Shown here: positions 1-10,069 of the stretch, piece after piece | Layout of the letters: every line of letters begins with the position of its first letter | How positions within the stretch are numbered: position 1 is the first letter of the stretch | DNA from: Agapetus fuscipes | Taxonomy: Eukaryota > Arthropoda > Insecta > Trichoptera > Glossosomatidae | Assembly: GCA_951799405.1 (NCBI GenBank) | Contig: OX637343.1 | Span: 8,122,001 to 8,186,000, forward strand | Direction of reading: 5' to 3' | Length of the DNA: 64,000 bases | The notes under the pieces: model-generated | Database searches by the model: none | Told to the model about the DNA's origin: nothing | What the model saw: only the letters and a program-made list of their open reading frames with translations | Program-made: the position numbers and the translations under genes

Positions 1-435
1 ATTTGGCTGCTGACTTTCGAGCTGCGCCCATCAGCCACTTTTTTACATGATTTATTAAATTGATAAAATGTTTGGAAACCTTGATTATAGACGATGGAAT
101 GTTTTTTTTTATTAAAAGCATTATTTTATAGTTAAATCGTGATCTGGTTGTAAAACTTGAAATCTCCTCACATTGTGAAGATCTCCGCGCACGATTTTTT
201 GTATCATGTTTTTTTTCTATCTCCAACATCTTACACTGGGTGATCTTTTCAACTTTCTCCAATACAAAGAATGCATTAAAAATAATTATTTGGATCGTTT
301 TTTTTTCTGCCTTAAACCAACATTAAACTTTAGTAATATCTTACATTTGTGTTTAGTTAATTTGCAAAAATGTTGAAGTTCACTTTTAACGATTTTTAAG
401 GAATTCATAATTTCTTATATTCCATAATTCATAAT
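1..435. other. AT-rich sequence, no feature recognised
   Basis: I see no convincing exon, repeat boundary or RNA gene here. The sequence is rich in T runs and in short reading frames of the kind expected by chance. Confidence 0.5.
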
Positions 436-575
436 ATAGGTTGGTATGAAGCTGATCACCCATATTGTAAAAAATCGTTCACTTTGCCAATGTAGCCCCT
501 GTTTCAGGGAAGGTCGGGAAAAGTTGCAGGGCTTATGTTCATTTGAGGTTTGAATTTTAATTAGTAAGTGAATCG
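436..575 (+). repeat. REP-E copy, 3' truncated
   Basis: The copy starts with the REP-E opening (AGGTTGGTATGAAGCTGA) and contains its core CCCCTGTTTCAGGGAAGGTC. The same block occurs about fifteen times in the window. No terminal inverted repeat or coding capacity is seen, so the class is unknown. Confidence 0.75.
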
Positions 576-739
576 TATTTTGTAGCTGAATTGCATAATT
601 TGTCTTCAAAATTTATTTTTTAAAGCAAACGAAGATTTTCTTCCTCACGAGAATTGTGATGGACGAAATTGTGTCGTCACTTGGCTGGGTTGCTAGGAAG
701 ATGGCAACAAATATTTTTTTATTGGTTACTTGACTAATA

Positions 740-1262
740 TGGGTGGTAGTAGGCTGACAACCCATGCTGTAAACCATGGGTCGACAACCTGCGTCCCGCG
801 GGACGCATGCGGCCCTTGAGGCGTCTTGGTGCGGCCCGCAAGATATTCACCGCAACGCATGTGCCGGAAAACTACAAATCAATTTTCAGTAAATTAAAAA
901 AAAAGCATTTATCAAGAAATTTCAAATGATTAAAAGGAGCGTATCGAATTAGAACCTGGCATCTTATCCTAATTTGGAAAATTTTGTAATTGAAAATGAA
1001 ATTATTCAGAGTTCAATTGGATAAGGAACCCACCCATTCGTTTTGGATCTGGATAATGTTCGTGAAAATTTAAGTGTTAATGAAAAGGAATCTCTGATGG
1101 AACTATCTTGGGGGGGGGGGGGAGGCTAGCCACTGTCCAAGTGCCCGTACTAAATACCACGTAAAATATTTGGCCCTTTTACAACAAAAGGTCGCCGACC
1201 CTTGCTGTAAGCAATCAGTACGCTTTTGCCAGTGATACTGATACTCCGGTTTCAAGGAAAGG
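740..1262 (+). repeat. REP-E copy split by a hAT-like insertion
   Basis: The left part (740-774) matches the REP-E start. The right part (1205-1262) continues with a diverged version of the REP-E core. The two halves are separated by the 775-1204 element and its 8-bp target duplication. Confidence 0.55.
775..1204 (+). mobile_element. Decayed hAT-type DNA transposon, internally deleted
   Basis: The ends are inverted repeats (CATGGGTCGACAACCT on the left; the right end reads CAAGGGTCGGCGACCT on the opposite strand). They are flanked by nearly identical 8-bp direct repeats, CTGTAAAC and CTGTAAGC, which is the target-site length of the hAT superfamily. Positions about 940-1115 carry a broken plus-strand frame with segments NLASYPNLENFVIEN and LDLDNVRENLSVNEKE, which look like a remnant of a hAT-like transposase. 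It is too short and broken to be active. Confidence 0.6.
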
Positions 1263-1624
1263 CTTCGTTTGTTAGATTCTAGGTTGATTGTTTTTACGTA
1301 GATTCCATGCACTTACGTTGTAAACAATATGTGACAAGTGCGTTTTAACTTTAAAGTAATGATTAGTTTATTTACTTGGCTTGCCGAGCTATAGTAGGTA
1401 GTCGCAGGTTGTAACGGCAGGTTGGCAACTCCAAGGAAGTACGCTCCGTTGATAAGGGTACTTGCCTTTAACAGAGATGGACTCAGGACCTTGCATACTT
1501 AAATTTAAAAAAAGTCCATTTCTGCTTCTTCCCCTTCACCCTTTTTCTCATGGCTGAGGCTTGTGACCATTGAGTTATAATATTGACGAGTATAAACTAA
1601 ATTACGGCATTGATACATTCTTTA
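1263..1624. other. No feature recognised
   Basis: Unique-looking sequence with no exon-like frame and no match to the other repeats in the window. Confidence 0.4.
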
Positions 1625-1695
1625 ACCGGTCTGTAGTCTAGTGGTCAACACTTTGGACTCATGATTGAAAGGTAGTGATACCCAATTCGGGATAC
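1625..1695 (+). repeat. SINE1 tRNA-like head fused to a LINE-1 fragment
   Basis: The block begins ACCGGTCTGTAGTCTAGTGG, the SINE1 tRNA-derived head with its A-box region, and stops after a degenerate B box (ATACCCAATTCGGGAT). Within a few bases it runs directly into the reading frame of the LINE-1 fragment. Confidence 0.6.
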
Positions 1696-2465
1696 CGAAA
1701 ATCGTTCACATCACTCCGCTCTTAAAAACATTATATTGGCTACGTTTCCCGGAGAGGAAGGTCTACCGTGTTTGTGTGATGGTATATAAATCCATCAATG
1801 GCTTGGCTCCACCTTATCTAACTGACATGATGTTGCCTGTTGAGATGGGTGTAAGGAGGCAGACACTCAGATCCGCGGGCGATGGAGCAGTCAATTTGGT
1901 TCAGCCACGCCGTCAGATTCGTACAAATTTCGGAGACCGCGCATTCCGTGTTGCGGGTCCGGTGGAGTGGAACAGACTGCCACCCGTAGTGAAGAACTCC
2001 AAATCTGTGGGTGTATTTCGCGAAGCACTCAAGACCGGTCCGTAGCTCAGTGGTAACACTGCGGACTCTGAATGGGAAGGTTGTGGGTTCGAATCCCGGC
2101 GGAGCACAAAAAAAAACATTTATATTTTCAAATTTGCTTTTCGCTGGGTTGAAAAATTCATAAACCTTTACCAATGACCGGTCACCAAAGGTCCATCCAG
2201 CCTTACAGCAACTGGGTCTTGCTTGAGTATTGTCGCTTTGTAGCGACGACCAAGCTCGTACACCTCTGCGGCACTACACCAAGTGTCATCTAGTCACATA
2301 GTCAGAGTCTCTAGAATCTAGGAGGTCTCCCGCACAGGATTTCTTAAAAAAAAAAAAGACACACCTTTTCAAAAAGTCTTATCCGTGATCGGAGAGGGCC
2401 CTTGAGGTGTGACACACACAAAAACGGCGCTCTCTTATCATTTGTAATTTAAAATAAATTAGCCT
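1690..2465 (+). pseudogene. LINE-1: 3' end of a non-LTR retrotransposon (RT C-terminus plus 3' UTR)
   Basis: The frame from about 1700 to 2032 encodes the conserved tail that follows the palm in many CR1/Jockey-like reverse transcriptases: HITPLLKTLYWL, VYKSINGLAPPYL, FGDRAFRVAGPVEWNRLP and VGVFREALK. It is interrupted at 2033 by a SINE, resumes after 2357 and ends in a 3' UTR (2390-2465) with CCTTGAGGTGTGACACAC. A second copy at 32840-33410 lacks the SINE and shows the uninterrupted arrangement. It is a 5'-truncated dead copy. Confidence 0.8.
2033..2357 (+). mobile_element. SINE1b (tRNA-derived SINE) with LINE-2-like tail
   Basis: The tRNA-like head has an A-box region (TAGCTCAGTGGTAACAC) and a B box (GGTTCGAATCCC). 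It is followed by the SINE1 body (TTCGCTGGGTTGAAAAATTC) and an alternative tail ending GTCTCCCGCACAGGATTTCT plus poly(A). It is inserted into the LINE-1 3' end; an AAGA direct repeat is possible but merges with the poly(A). Confidence 0.8.
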
Positions 2466-2729
2466 GATTTTATTATTAATTATATGAACTGACGTTGAAA
2501 ATGCCGGGCTTAGGTTTGAAACAAGCGGGCTGCAGAATGGAAGAATGAACGGCTCAGGAATGGTGTTGGGAGCCGGCCCTGGAATCCGGTGGAGCGACAA
2601 ACCGAGCAGCTTGTGCCAAAGTCGCGGAACGTGCGGCCAATGAGGAATACTGCTCGTGAACCATCAACAATAATAGCGGAGAATAAACATGAATGAACGA
2701 TGGGGCTGTACCTTACTATTTCGCCAACT

Positions 2730-2890
2730 TAAAGGTTCAACTGAATAGATGCTGATTCACTGATTTGAGAATTCCCAGGGCGGAAATCTCATCACCACGG
2801 TAATTCTTACTTACCGAACATCGGTAATATTTGTATGAAGACTAATCAGCTGTTCGCTTGCGGCCATCTTGGATTGACAGGTCTTGATTT
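2730..2890. repeat. Fragments of repeat D and of the 29384-type foldback
   Basis: Positions 2730-2765 resemble a terminal repeat of family D (AACTGAATAGATGCTGATTC). Positions 2772-2885 match the centre of the foldback element at 29384-29676 (CGGCCATCTTGGATTGACAG). Confidence 0.5.
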
Positions 2891-2936
2891 TTTAAGTTTA
2901 TTATTAGTTACTATATTTACTCTCCAGCTTCAGTTA

Positions 2937-3234
2937 AATTAGGCTGATTTATTTGGTGAGCGCTGTTTTTTGTGTGTATCACACCTCAAGAGCCCTCTGC
3001 GAGCTTGGTCGTCGCTGTAGAAAGCGCCAATTCTCAAGCAAGACCCAGTTGCTGTAAGGCTGGATGGACCTTATGATGACCGGTCTTTGGTAAAGGTTTA
3101 TGAATTTTTCAACAACAGCGAAGAGCAAATTTGAAAATATAAATGGTGTATTTTTTTTTGTGCTCCGCCGGGATTCGAACCCACAACCTGCCATTTACGA
3201 GTCCGAAGTGTTACCACTGGACTACGGATCGGTC
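2937..3234 (-). mobile_element. SINE1a, near full length, minus strand
   Basis: On the minus strand the order is tRNA-like head (ending with the B box GGTTCGAATCCC), body, then a tail with CTTGAGGTGTGATACACAC and the terminal CACCAAATAAATCAGCC. The tail is shared with the 3' UTR of LINE-1. Confidence 0.85.
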
Positions 3235-3644
3235 GAAGTTGCATAAATAATAATATTATTGTCTGTATTAGCAATTAATATATTATTCTGTTGTAAAATT
3301 AAGTGTTACAAACATAACGGTGTTATAAAGTCACTATAAATAAGGACCACTCTAATGAACAGATGGCGCCAACCTTTTATTTTAAAACACGATTCATATT
3401 AATAATAAAAACAAGTGATACTTTTTATGATGATTTCATTTTCTATATCTATCTATAATCATATAATATAATAATAAGTCGCAAAGATATATTACATTAA
3501 AAATTCATGTTTATTTATTTATTTAATTTGTCGCAAAGCCTTTTACAATGTATAAAAATAGCATATTTTGTACAAATGAAATGAAATAATAACAAATTAA
3601 AAAGTATAAACAAAAAGAGACAGTATTCAATAAAAAAAAAAATA
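3235..3644. other. AT-rich sequence, no feature recognised
   Basis: Nothing coding or repeated elsewhere in the window was recognised here. Confidence 0.4.
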
Positions 3645-4050
3645 CAAAGCATTCCCATAAGCAGACAGATAAGTTCGCGCTAACACATGTAGGTACACTA
3701 TAAAAACCCAATCTCAAATAAACATAAGTCCTGCAACTTTTACCGACCTTGCCTGAAACAGGGGTGACATTAGCAATGTGAACATTTTTTAACATGATCA
3801 TCATGATCATCAGGTTGGTATGAGGCTGACCACCCATACTGTAAAAAATGGTTCACTTTGCCAATGTCACCCCTGTTTCAGGGAAGGTCGGCAAAAGTTG
3901 TGGGGCTTATGTTCATTTGAGGTTTGGATTTTATTTGTAAGTACACATTCAGCATTTGTAAGCGCGAACTACACTTGTTGGTTTGTGGGCATACATCTGA
4001 GAGCTTTAAATGAATATATCCTTGCAACTTAGATTATAGATTATAGATCA
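3645..4050. repeat. Two REP-E copies head to head
   Basis: A minus-strand copy (about 3645-3790) and a plus-strand copy (about 3810-4050) are joined at a small palindromic spacer containing GATCATCATGATC. Together they form a large potential hairpin with roughly 150-bp arms. The plus copy ends in the REP-E 3' motif CTTAGATTATAGATTATAGA. Confidence 0.75.
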
Positions 4051-4990
4051 TCCTCATACTAGCCTATAAGTCAAGGAATGTATTAAAATTACTAATATAA
4101 TAAATATGAAACTCTTATTTTTCTCGCCTCTTTTAAATACCACTGGTGGCGTATCACTGCATGAATAACTGAATAATTTTCCTTTGTCTCTAGCTGATTT
4201 TCTTCACTTTCTTCGTTCGCCCAGCAGACAGCTTGTTTCTCTTTGTAGATAATCTACCACAGATCCATAATCACCTACCTTTGTCTATAAACCACACTTA
4301 GATCTATTTTAAGAGAGTAGAACAGAATAGATCTATAAAATGGAAGTGTCTGAGTCAGTACGGACTTTGAAACCATAGCAAGACTAGATCGGGTCGTATT
4401 AAAAGTGGGTTGAATTTTCCTTTAAAGAAAAACAAAATTCAAGCACTTTTTCCGTGGAGCAAAAAAAAACTTACAGCGTTATTCACAAAACATTAGATAC
4501 GTAGCTGATCCACGTGTCATCATTTTTTTTTATATCGATACCTTAAAGGTAAAACTGAATAAGTGATATGTACATTAAAAATGGTTTTATACCCTGAATC
4601 TGCCGTTTTTGTTTCTTGCACTTGAGGCGTGTTTTTTTTTGTTTTCTAAATTATATAGGTTAAAAATATCGTGTAACTTAAAAAAAGTCACCAAAAAAAA
4701 ATTAAAAAAACATGTTTTTTTCATATTTTTATCGTTTTTTGCGTATGTGCTATATTTTGGAAATTGTTCTTCTTTTAGTTAAAATCTTTTCAATAAATTA
4801 TTTTCTTTAAATTCTTTTAGTTAAAATCGGCCCAACAGAATTATACGAGTACATTGTTTATCATCCAATAGACCATTTTTTATCATGTCAATAGTTTTTG
4901 AGAAAGCATGGAAAAACTGAAACTACTTAATTAATTAAATTTCTTGAAAACTGTTCATGTTTTCAAAAACGTTAAAAATTAATCTTCTTT
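4051..4990. other. AT-rich sequence, isolated repeat-D end only
   Basis: The stretch has no exon-like frame. Positions 4528-4562 carry an isolated terminal repeat of family D (CCTTAAAGGTAAAACTGAAT); the rest shows homopolymer runs only. Confidence 0.45.
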
Positions 4991-4994
4991 TACA

Positions 4995-5150
4995 TAAGAC
5001 CGGACACCAAAGGTCCATACAGCATTATAGCAACTGGGACTGTTTTGTGTAATTGGTGCTTTATATAGCGACGAACAAGCTTACAGAAGGCTCTTGAGGT
5101 GTGATTCATTCGAAAACAGCGATCACCAAATAAAGCATCAAAGCATTCAT
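4995..5150 (+). mobile_element. SINE1a, 5' truncated
   Basis: Only the 3' half is present: CACCAAAGGTCCATACAGC, the GCGACGAACAAGCTTACAG region, and the LINE-1-like tail CTCTTGAGGTGTGATTC. Confidence 0.75.
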
Positions 5151-5156
5151 TTACTT

Positions 5157-5478
5157 AGTCCGGTCGATAGCTCAGGTGGTAGAGTGCTTGCATTCCATGC
5201 CGAAAGCTCGGGTTCGAATCCCACCGAGGGTGTCAGAAATGATTTCCCGTTTCGGTGTTTATTTCAAACCCCAAAATAAAAATACCGGCAAGGTTTACTC
5301 AGCCTTCACAAGAAATGAGTACCAGCACTCTCGAGAGCTGGGAAACCTCCACTTCAACTGAAGTGGTTGGCGTAAGGCCGACCCCCTTACCTGTAAAAAT
5401 AAATAGGTTCAACTCGCCACATGCGACCCCTTCGGGGATAACGCGGCAAGAAGTTACACTATATGTGTAGCTTAGTTG
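5157..5478 (+). mobile_element. SINE2, full-length tRNA-derived SINE
   Basis: The head has an A-box region (ATAGCTCAGGTGGTAGAGTG) and a B box (GGGTTCGAATCCC). The body includes TTTCCCGTTTCGGTGTTTAT and CAACTGAAGTGGTTGGCGTA, and the 3' end is AAGAAGTTACACTATATGTG. This is the clearest reference copy of the family. Confidence 0.85.
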
Positions 5479-5837
5479 ATTAGTTGGTTGATTGATATAA
5501 AGGATTTATTTTGTGGATCAATTTTTTTCAAATCAATTTTCATCAAGAAGTTATCGATGGAAATTTCTCGAGATGTAATTATGCAAATTCGTTCGAGTGT
5601 TTCCCCTCGATTACCGAAGTTTACAAACTTTTCGCAAATAATTTGAGAATTCGTTCACCTTTTCACGAAATTCAGCCAAATTTATACTGAAGTGTGTCGT
5701 ATTCAAAGTCGATTTAAGTCCATCGAGATTAAAGAAAGATTTCTCTTGATTTGCGTCGATTAAGCCGTAACTATCTGGCCTGTGGGTAAAATTATTCAAA
5801 TTTTCTTTCAAGGAATTTTGACTGTGAAATTTATTTT

Positions 5838-6060
5838 TGTCCCATCAATGACTCAGTTGGTAGAGCGCTTGCGTTTATAACCAGAAAGATAGGGTTTGAT
5901 TCCATTCAAGATGTTAGACACGATATCCCGTTTCAGAGTTTTACTCAGCCTTCACAAGAAATGAGTACCAGCCCTCTGGGGAGCTGGGATACTCCTATTT
6001 TAACTTTAGTGTTTGGCGTAAGGCCGGCCTCCATACTTATAAAAAGAAATAGGTTCCAGT
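5838..6060 (+). mobile_element. SINE2, degenerate
   Basis: A diverged head (GACTCAGTTGGTAGAGCGCT) is followed by body segments such as CTTCACAAGAAATGAGTACC and GTTTGGCGTAAGGCCGGC. The 3' end is missing. Confidence 0.7.
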
Positions 6061-6174
6061 TGTATTATTTATTAATGAGTTGCTTTATTAAGAGCGTTTT
6101 ACACCCTAAACCTGTCGTCTTAGTAAAAGAGTGACGGTAATGAAAAACATCAGTCGTGTTTATTCATCTATAAT

Positions 6175-6412
6175 CTTTAATCTAAGTTGCAAGGATATAT
6201 TCATTCAAAGCTCTCAGATGTATGCCCACAAACAAACACGTGTAGTTCGCGCTTGCAAATGCTGATTGTGTACTTACAAATAAAATCCAAACCTCAAATG
6301 AACATAAGCCCTGCAACTCTTGCCGACATTCCCTGAAACAGGGGTGACATTGGCAAAGTGAACCATTTTTTACAGTATGGGTGGTCAGCCTCATACCAAC
6401 CTATAAGTCAAT
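6175..6412 (-). repeat. REP-E copy, near full length
   Basis: In reverse orientation it runs from the REP-E opening at about 6412 to the TAATCTAAGTTGCAAGGATA end at about 6175, with the GAAACAGGGGTGACATTGGC core. Confidence 0.85.
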
Positions 6413-6534
6413 TAATACGAGTAATAAATAACATTTAAGTATAAAAAAAAAAAAAAACAACAACAAAACCTTAAAAAAAAAAAAAAGTCAAAAAATTATT
6501 TTGCAAAAAATGTAGCAAACTAATAAACTAACAT

Positions 6535-6780
6535 TACAAATCAGCATTGCAGATTAGCTGCCACTTCTTTCTGTCCTTGCATACTTCTTTCATTTCATCC
6601 AGAGTCATAACCTTTTTCATACAAGCTCTTCTTTTATTATGACTCTGGATATCCCATTCACTCGCTATTTCGAAAATTTGGTCCATCCATACCTTTCTCG
6701 GTCTTCCTCTTCCACGACATCCATCAATTCTTGCAGCATACACTTTCTTCGTCAGTCTTTCCTCATTCATTCTCTCCAAA
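6535..6780 (-). pseudogene. LINE-3: C-terminal tail of a non-LTR retrotransposon protein
   Basis: The minus strand encodes an 81-residue frame with RMNEERLTKKVYAAR, GRGRPRKVWMDQI, MKKVMTLDEMKEVC and DRKKWQLI. This basic GRGRPR..W..D tail is typical of the extreme C-terminus of some insect non-LTR retrotransposon polyproteins. A related copy lies at 18765-18960. It is a 5'-truncated fragment. Confidence 0.7.
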
Positions 6781-7039
6781 TGTCCAAACCATCTAAGTAC
6801 CTATACTTCTTTTAATCTTTACATTCATTATTAATATAAATTATAAAGTTAATAAAATATACATTACTTAAAAAGTTTCACCCCAAAAAAATATTTAAAC
6901 AAACACGTTTTTTCACAATTTTATCGTTTTTTTGTGTGTTCTAAATTTTGGATATATTTTTCTTTTTTAATTACTGACATTTTATCAATAAATTATTAAC
7001 CATCTAATATCCTAAAAAATGATTGATGATACTTACTCG

Positions 7040-7185
7040 ATGACGTCTGTTGAACCAGGGTCATTTTTTTTGTAGATAGGACACGGCGCAGGCGCGGCTC
7101 GAACCGGCGTTAGTGTAAATAACGCAAATTCGAGCGCCAACGCCTTATCCCCTTGACCATCCCAGCGACTGACTAATCCTTGACC
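7040..7185 (-). mobile_element. SINE3 (tRNA-derived), partial
   Basis: Read on the minus strand it contains GGATGGTCAAGGGGATAAGG, a tRNA-like A-box region, and GGTTCGAGCCGCGCCTGCGC, a B box. The length between the boxes suggests an ancestor with a long variable arm. Related copies are at 18467-18735 and 60960-61165. Confidence 0.6.
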
Positions 7186-7520
7186 ATAAATAATAATTAT
7201 TGTTACGAATGTACGATTGTATGTCTGAGTATATTTACTTAAGATTGCGTATTTTTACTTGTGTGAGTGTGTCTCTAGGCGTAGGTTTTTTTTTTAAATA
7301 TATTTATTTTTGTTTCTTTTACATAAAAATTACAAAAATTTTTGAATAGTAAAGTTACAATATTACTTAAAGCTATACCTCACCAATAAAAAAGACAAGC
7401 TCTTGTGCTTGGTGAGGGAGATTACGCTAAATTATACATATATAAGTAGTAGTTATGGTAGGTAAATAAAGTAACTTAAGGAATGAGTCCAGATACTAGA
7501 TATGCAAAATGAACAATTTA

Positions 7521-7857
7521 AGGTCCATCCAGCCTTACAGCAACTGGGTCTTGCTTGAGAATTGGCGCTTTGTAGCGACGACGATCAAGCTCGTAAAAAG
7601 GTCGATAGCTCAATTGGTAGAATGCTTGCATTCCATGCCGAGAGCAAGGGTTCGATCACAAAGGTTTACTCAGCCTTCACAAGAAATGAGAACCAGCCCC
7701 CCCGGGAGCTGGGAAACCCCCACTTCAACTGAAAGTGGTTGGTGTGAGGCCGGCCCCCTTACCTGTAAAAATAAATAGGTCCCGAAGCGCCACATGCGAC
7801 CCCTTCGGGGATAACGCAGGCAAGAAGTTACACTATATGTGTAGCTTAGTTGCGTTT
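7521..7857 (+). mobile_element. Composite SINE1-SINE2 dimer
   Basis: The 3' part of SINE1 (7521-7597, ending CAAGCTCGTAAAAA) is joined directly to the SINE2 head (GGTCGATAGCTCAATTGG). It continues to the SINE2 3' end at about 7857. The SINE2 part lacks the usual segment between its B box and AAGGTTTACTCAGCC. The same junction is found at 27554. Confidence 0.8.
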
Positions 7858-8119
7858 TTTTTTTAAGCAAGGTATTTAGGCTGGTTGTACTAGGGTTCGG
7901 TCGAAGCTTCTAATCAAGAAGATTCTCGCATGGTCTGATGTAGGTATGCAGGAGTAGCCCTTATTCACCTATAAATAGAGATGGCGATCCTTTGAAGGCG
8001 AATTAATACAAAAGCAGTCGAGAGAAATTGTACAAAGGTTCACTGTGAACCAAATGTGTGTGAATCCTATAAATTTAATCGAAGTTTTATTAAATTTAAC
8101 CCAAGTAAATTGTCTTTAA

Positions 8120-8330
8120 TCGGGGAGTGAGGAGACCACAGCTGAGATGGCTGGATGATGTGAAAAGCTGGATGAAGAAAGTGAATAAACAAACTGAGCA
8201 ACAGGAAGACTTGGATGGGATGTGAAGAGAGCTACGTGAAGGGAGTTGAGCTGAGAAAAGAAGCAGAATAAGATTGTGAAGAATTCGTTATGAAGGCAGC
8301 TTGAACAGCGCTTCCGTCGTATTTGTTTTT
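8120..8330 (+). pseudogene. Non-LTR retrotransposon C-terminal tail fragment
   Basis: The frame starting near 8122 encodes GVRRPQLRWLDDVKSWMKK, the GRPRLRWLDDV-type C-terminal motif of insect LINE polyproteins. It is broken by a stop shortly after. No upstream reverse transcriptase remains. Confidence 0.6.
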
Positions 8331-8514
8331 AACTTGTTTTAATGTTCCAAATCGAATAAATGAGAAAAAGCGTCGAATAGTTAATGGGAATTTGTTTTAC
8401 AGATGTTTAAAGTGTTCTCACGGGTTAGCGCTGCCCTCTGCGATGTTACCGCGAGCCTCTTACGTCTGAAGCAGCGCCTCTCAAAGTGACCATTGACTTA
8501 TGATATCTATGCAC

Positions 8515-8695
8515 CAAGGCCGTACCGAGGATCAGAACTAAGGGGGGAGGGGGGGGGAAGGGCAAGCCATGGTCGTAAAATGGGCATTTCAATAATTGTA
8601 ATAAAATTAAGTAAAGATGTAGATAATTTTGTAGTTCCAGGGGGGGGGGGGGCAGCTGCCCCCCCTGCCCCTTCCTGATTACGTCCATGCTTTGG
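8515..8695. repeat. Family G short repeat with GGGGCAGCTGCCCC palindrome
   Basis: It shares GCCATGGTCGTAAAATGG and the palindromic core GGGGCAGCTGCCCC with a copy at 43705-43855. Long G and C runs vary in length between copies. The class is unknown. Confidence 0.65.
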
Positions 8696-8699
8696 ACTA

Positions 8700-9284
8700 G
8701 AAACTATACGAAAATATATATTATATGTCTGTTTCAACTTACTTACGAAAGTGGTTCTTAGTAAGAAAGAGAACAAAGAACTTCACAGTTGCATTTCCAC
8801 GAGTAGAAAAAACTCCTGCTCATGTAAAAATGTTTCTAGAAATTTGGCAACATTGCGAATTAATGGCTGTCCGAACCAGTCCGAACATAGCACGCACGCG
8901 TTATAAATGTTGTGATCGCTGAAATTTACGAATTTTAAATGAAAAATACATTATTTTAAAACATTATGGCATGCCACAAAATGGAGAAAGCAAGAAAATA
9001 AAGGATTTCACAGGTAAAAAGTGCAACGTTTAACAGGACTGGAGACATGTGTTTTATAGTATGTAACAATGCAGTAAGTTAGTTTCTGCTAGTCTATGTT
9101 ATTACTCCATAGTGTGGACGATTCTCTGCTTTAATTATTGTTACATCTTTAAATAAATTGTACAGTGGACTACACATGACTTTATAGCACAAAATACGGT
9201 CATGTTTAGGTCATAGCCAATTTTCATAACAAAACATTTAGTTGTGTGAAAGTAATGAAGCTAATCTTTTTAAGCAATCGTCTT
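8700..9284. other. No feature recognised
   Basis: There is no exon with plausible splice sites and no repeat shared with the rest of the window. Short open frames here are unsupported. Confidence 0.4.
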
Positions 9285-9343
9285 TTTGCAGTTTTATCAT
9301 TGATCCCGTTTGTATCAAAACTAACACTTTGTTTGGTGGGTAC

Positions 9344-9605
9344 TGTAACGAGATGAGTTTGTTTGTTTGGTAGAATGGAACATTGTATTTAAATTTGAAT
9401 GGAAAAAGGAAAACAAAAGAATGCAGAAAGAGGGAAGAAGCTTGCCTGGCGTGAGAGCCACAAGCATGTGTAATTAAGAATAATTAATATTATTGTGCTG
9501 TGGTTTATTATGTATACATTGTGAAAGGAATAAAAGTAAACATATTAAAGTGGCTGTTACATTATTAATTGTGTCAATCAGCAGGACAGAGGAAAAACCC
9601 TCACA
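9344..9605 (+). repeat. 5' LTR of element 1
   Basis: It starts TGTAACGAGATG and ends ACCCTCACA, with the usual TG...CA termini. It contains an AATAAA-like signal near 9528. It matches the 3' LTR over the full 262 bp by eye. Confidence 0.95.
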
Positions 9606-9608
9606 TTT

Positions 9609-9621
9609 TGGCGCCCAACGT
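9609..9621 (+). promoter_or_regulatory. Primer binding site, tRNA-Lys type
   Basis: TGGCGCCCAACGT begins three bases after the 5' LTR. It fits the complement of the 3' end of a tRNA-Lys(1,2), a primer known from several retroelements. Confidence 0.75.
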
Positions 9622-10069
9622 AAAAGAAAAAATCTGTAAATGAAATTCCTATGAAGAAAATTTTTCACAAACAAAAACAAATGACAGTCGATTTCAACAA
9701 ATGACATTGAAAACAATACAATATATGAAATAATTAAAATTGGACAGATTTATGGTTGTGAAAGCATCAACACGTTTAAAATGTTTAAAAAAACTCAACT
9801 TATACAATTTATAACAAGAAATTGCAAGATTTCAAAGGCGGTTTTGAAAATATTGAAGGTGAGAGAATTCAAATTACCTACACTACGTTCAGAAGAAATG
9901 AAGATTTAAAAATCGAACGTCCCAGAAGAAAAAAGAATGTACATGAACCAGTTTGTTTCAAATCAGTTTAGATAAATATATACAGATGGTGTTATATTTA
10001 ATTTGTATGAAAAAATTTTTTTCAATGAAATGATTTTTTTTAATTGCATAAATTGAAAATATACAGCAA

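Noticed and set aside
5157..5235. tRNA-like sequences with A and B boxes (also at 2040, 27325, 27555, 30820 and others)
   Set aside because: They are heads of SINE1, SINE2 and SINE3 copies. They continue into a shared non-tRNA body, do not fold into a full cloverleaf by inspection, and recur many times.
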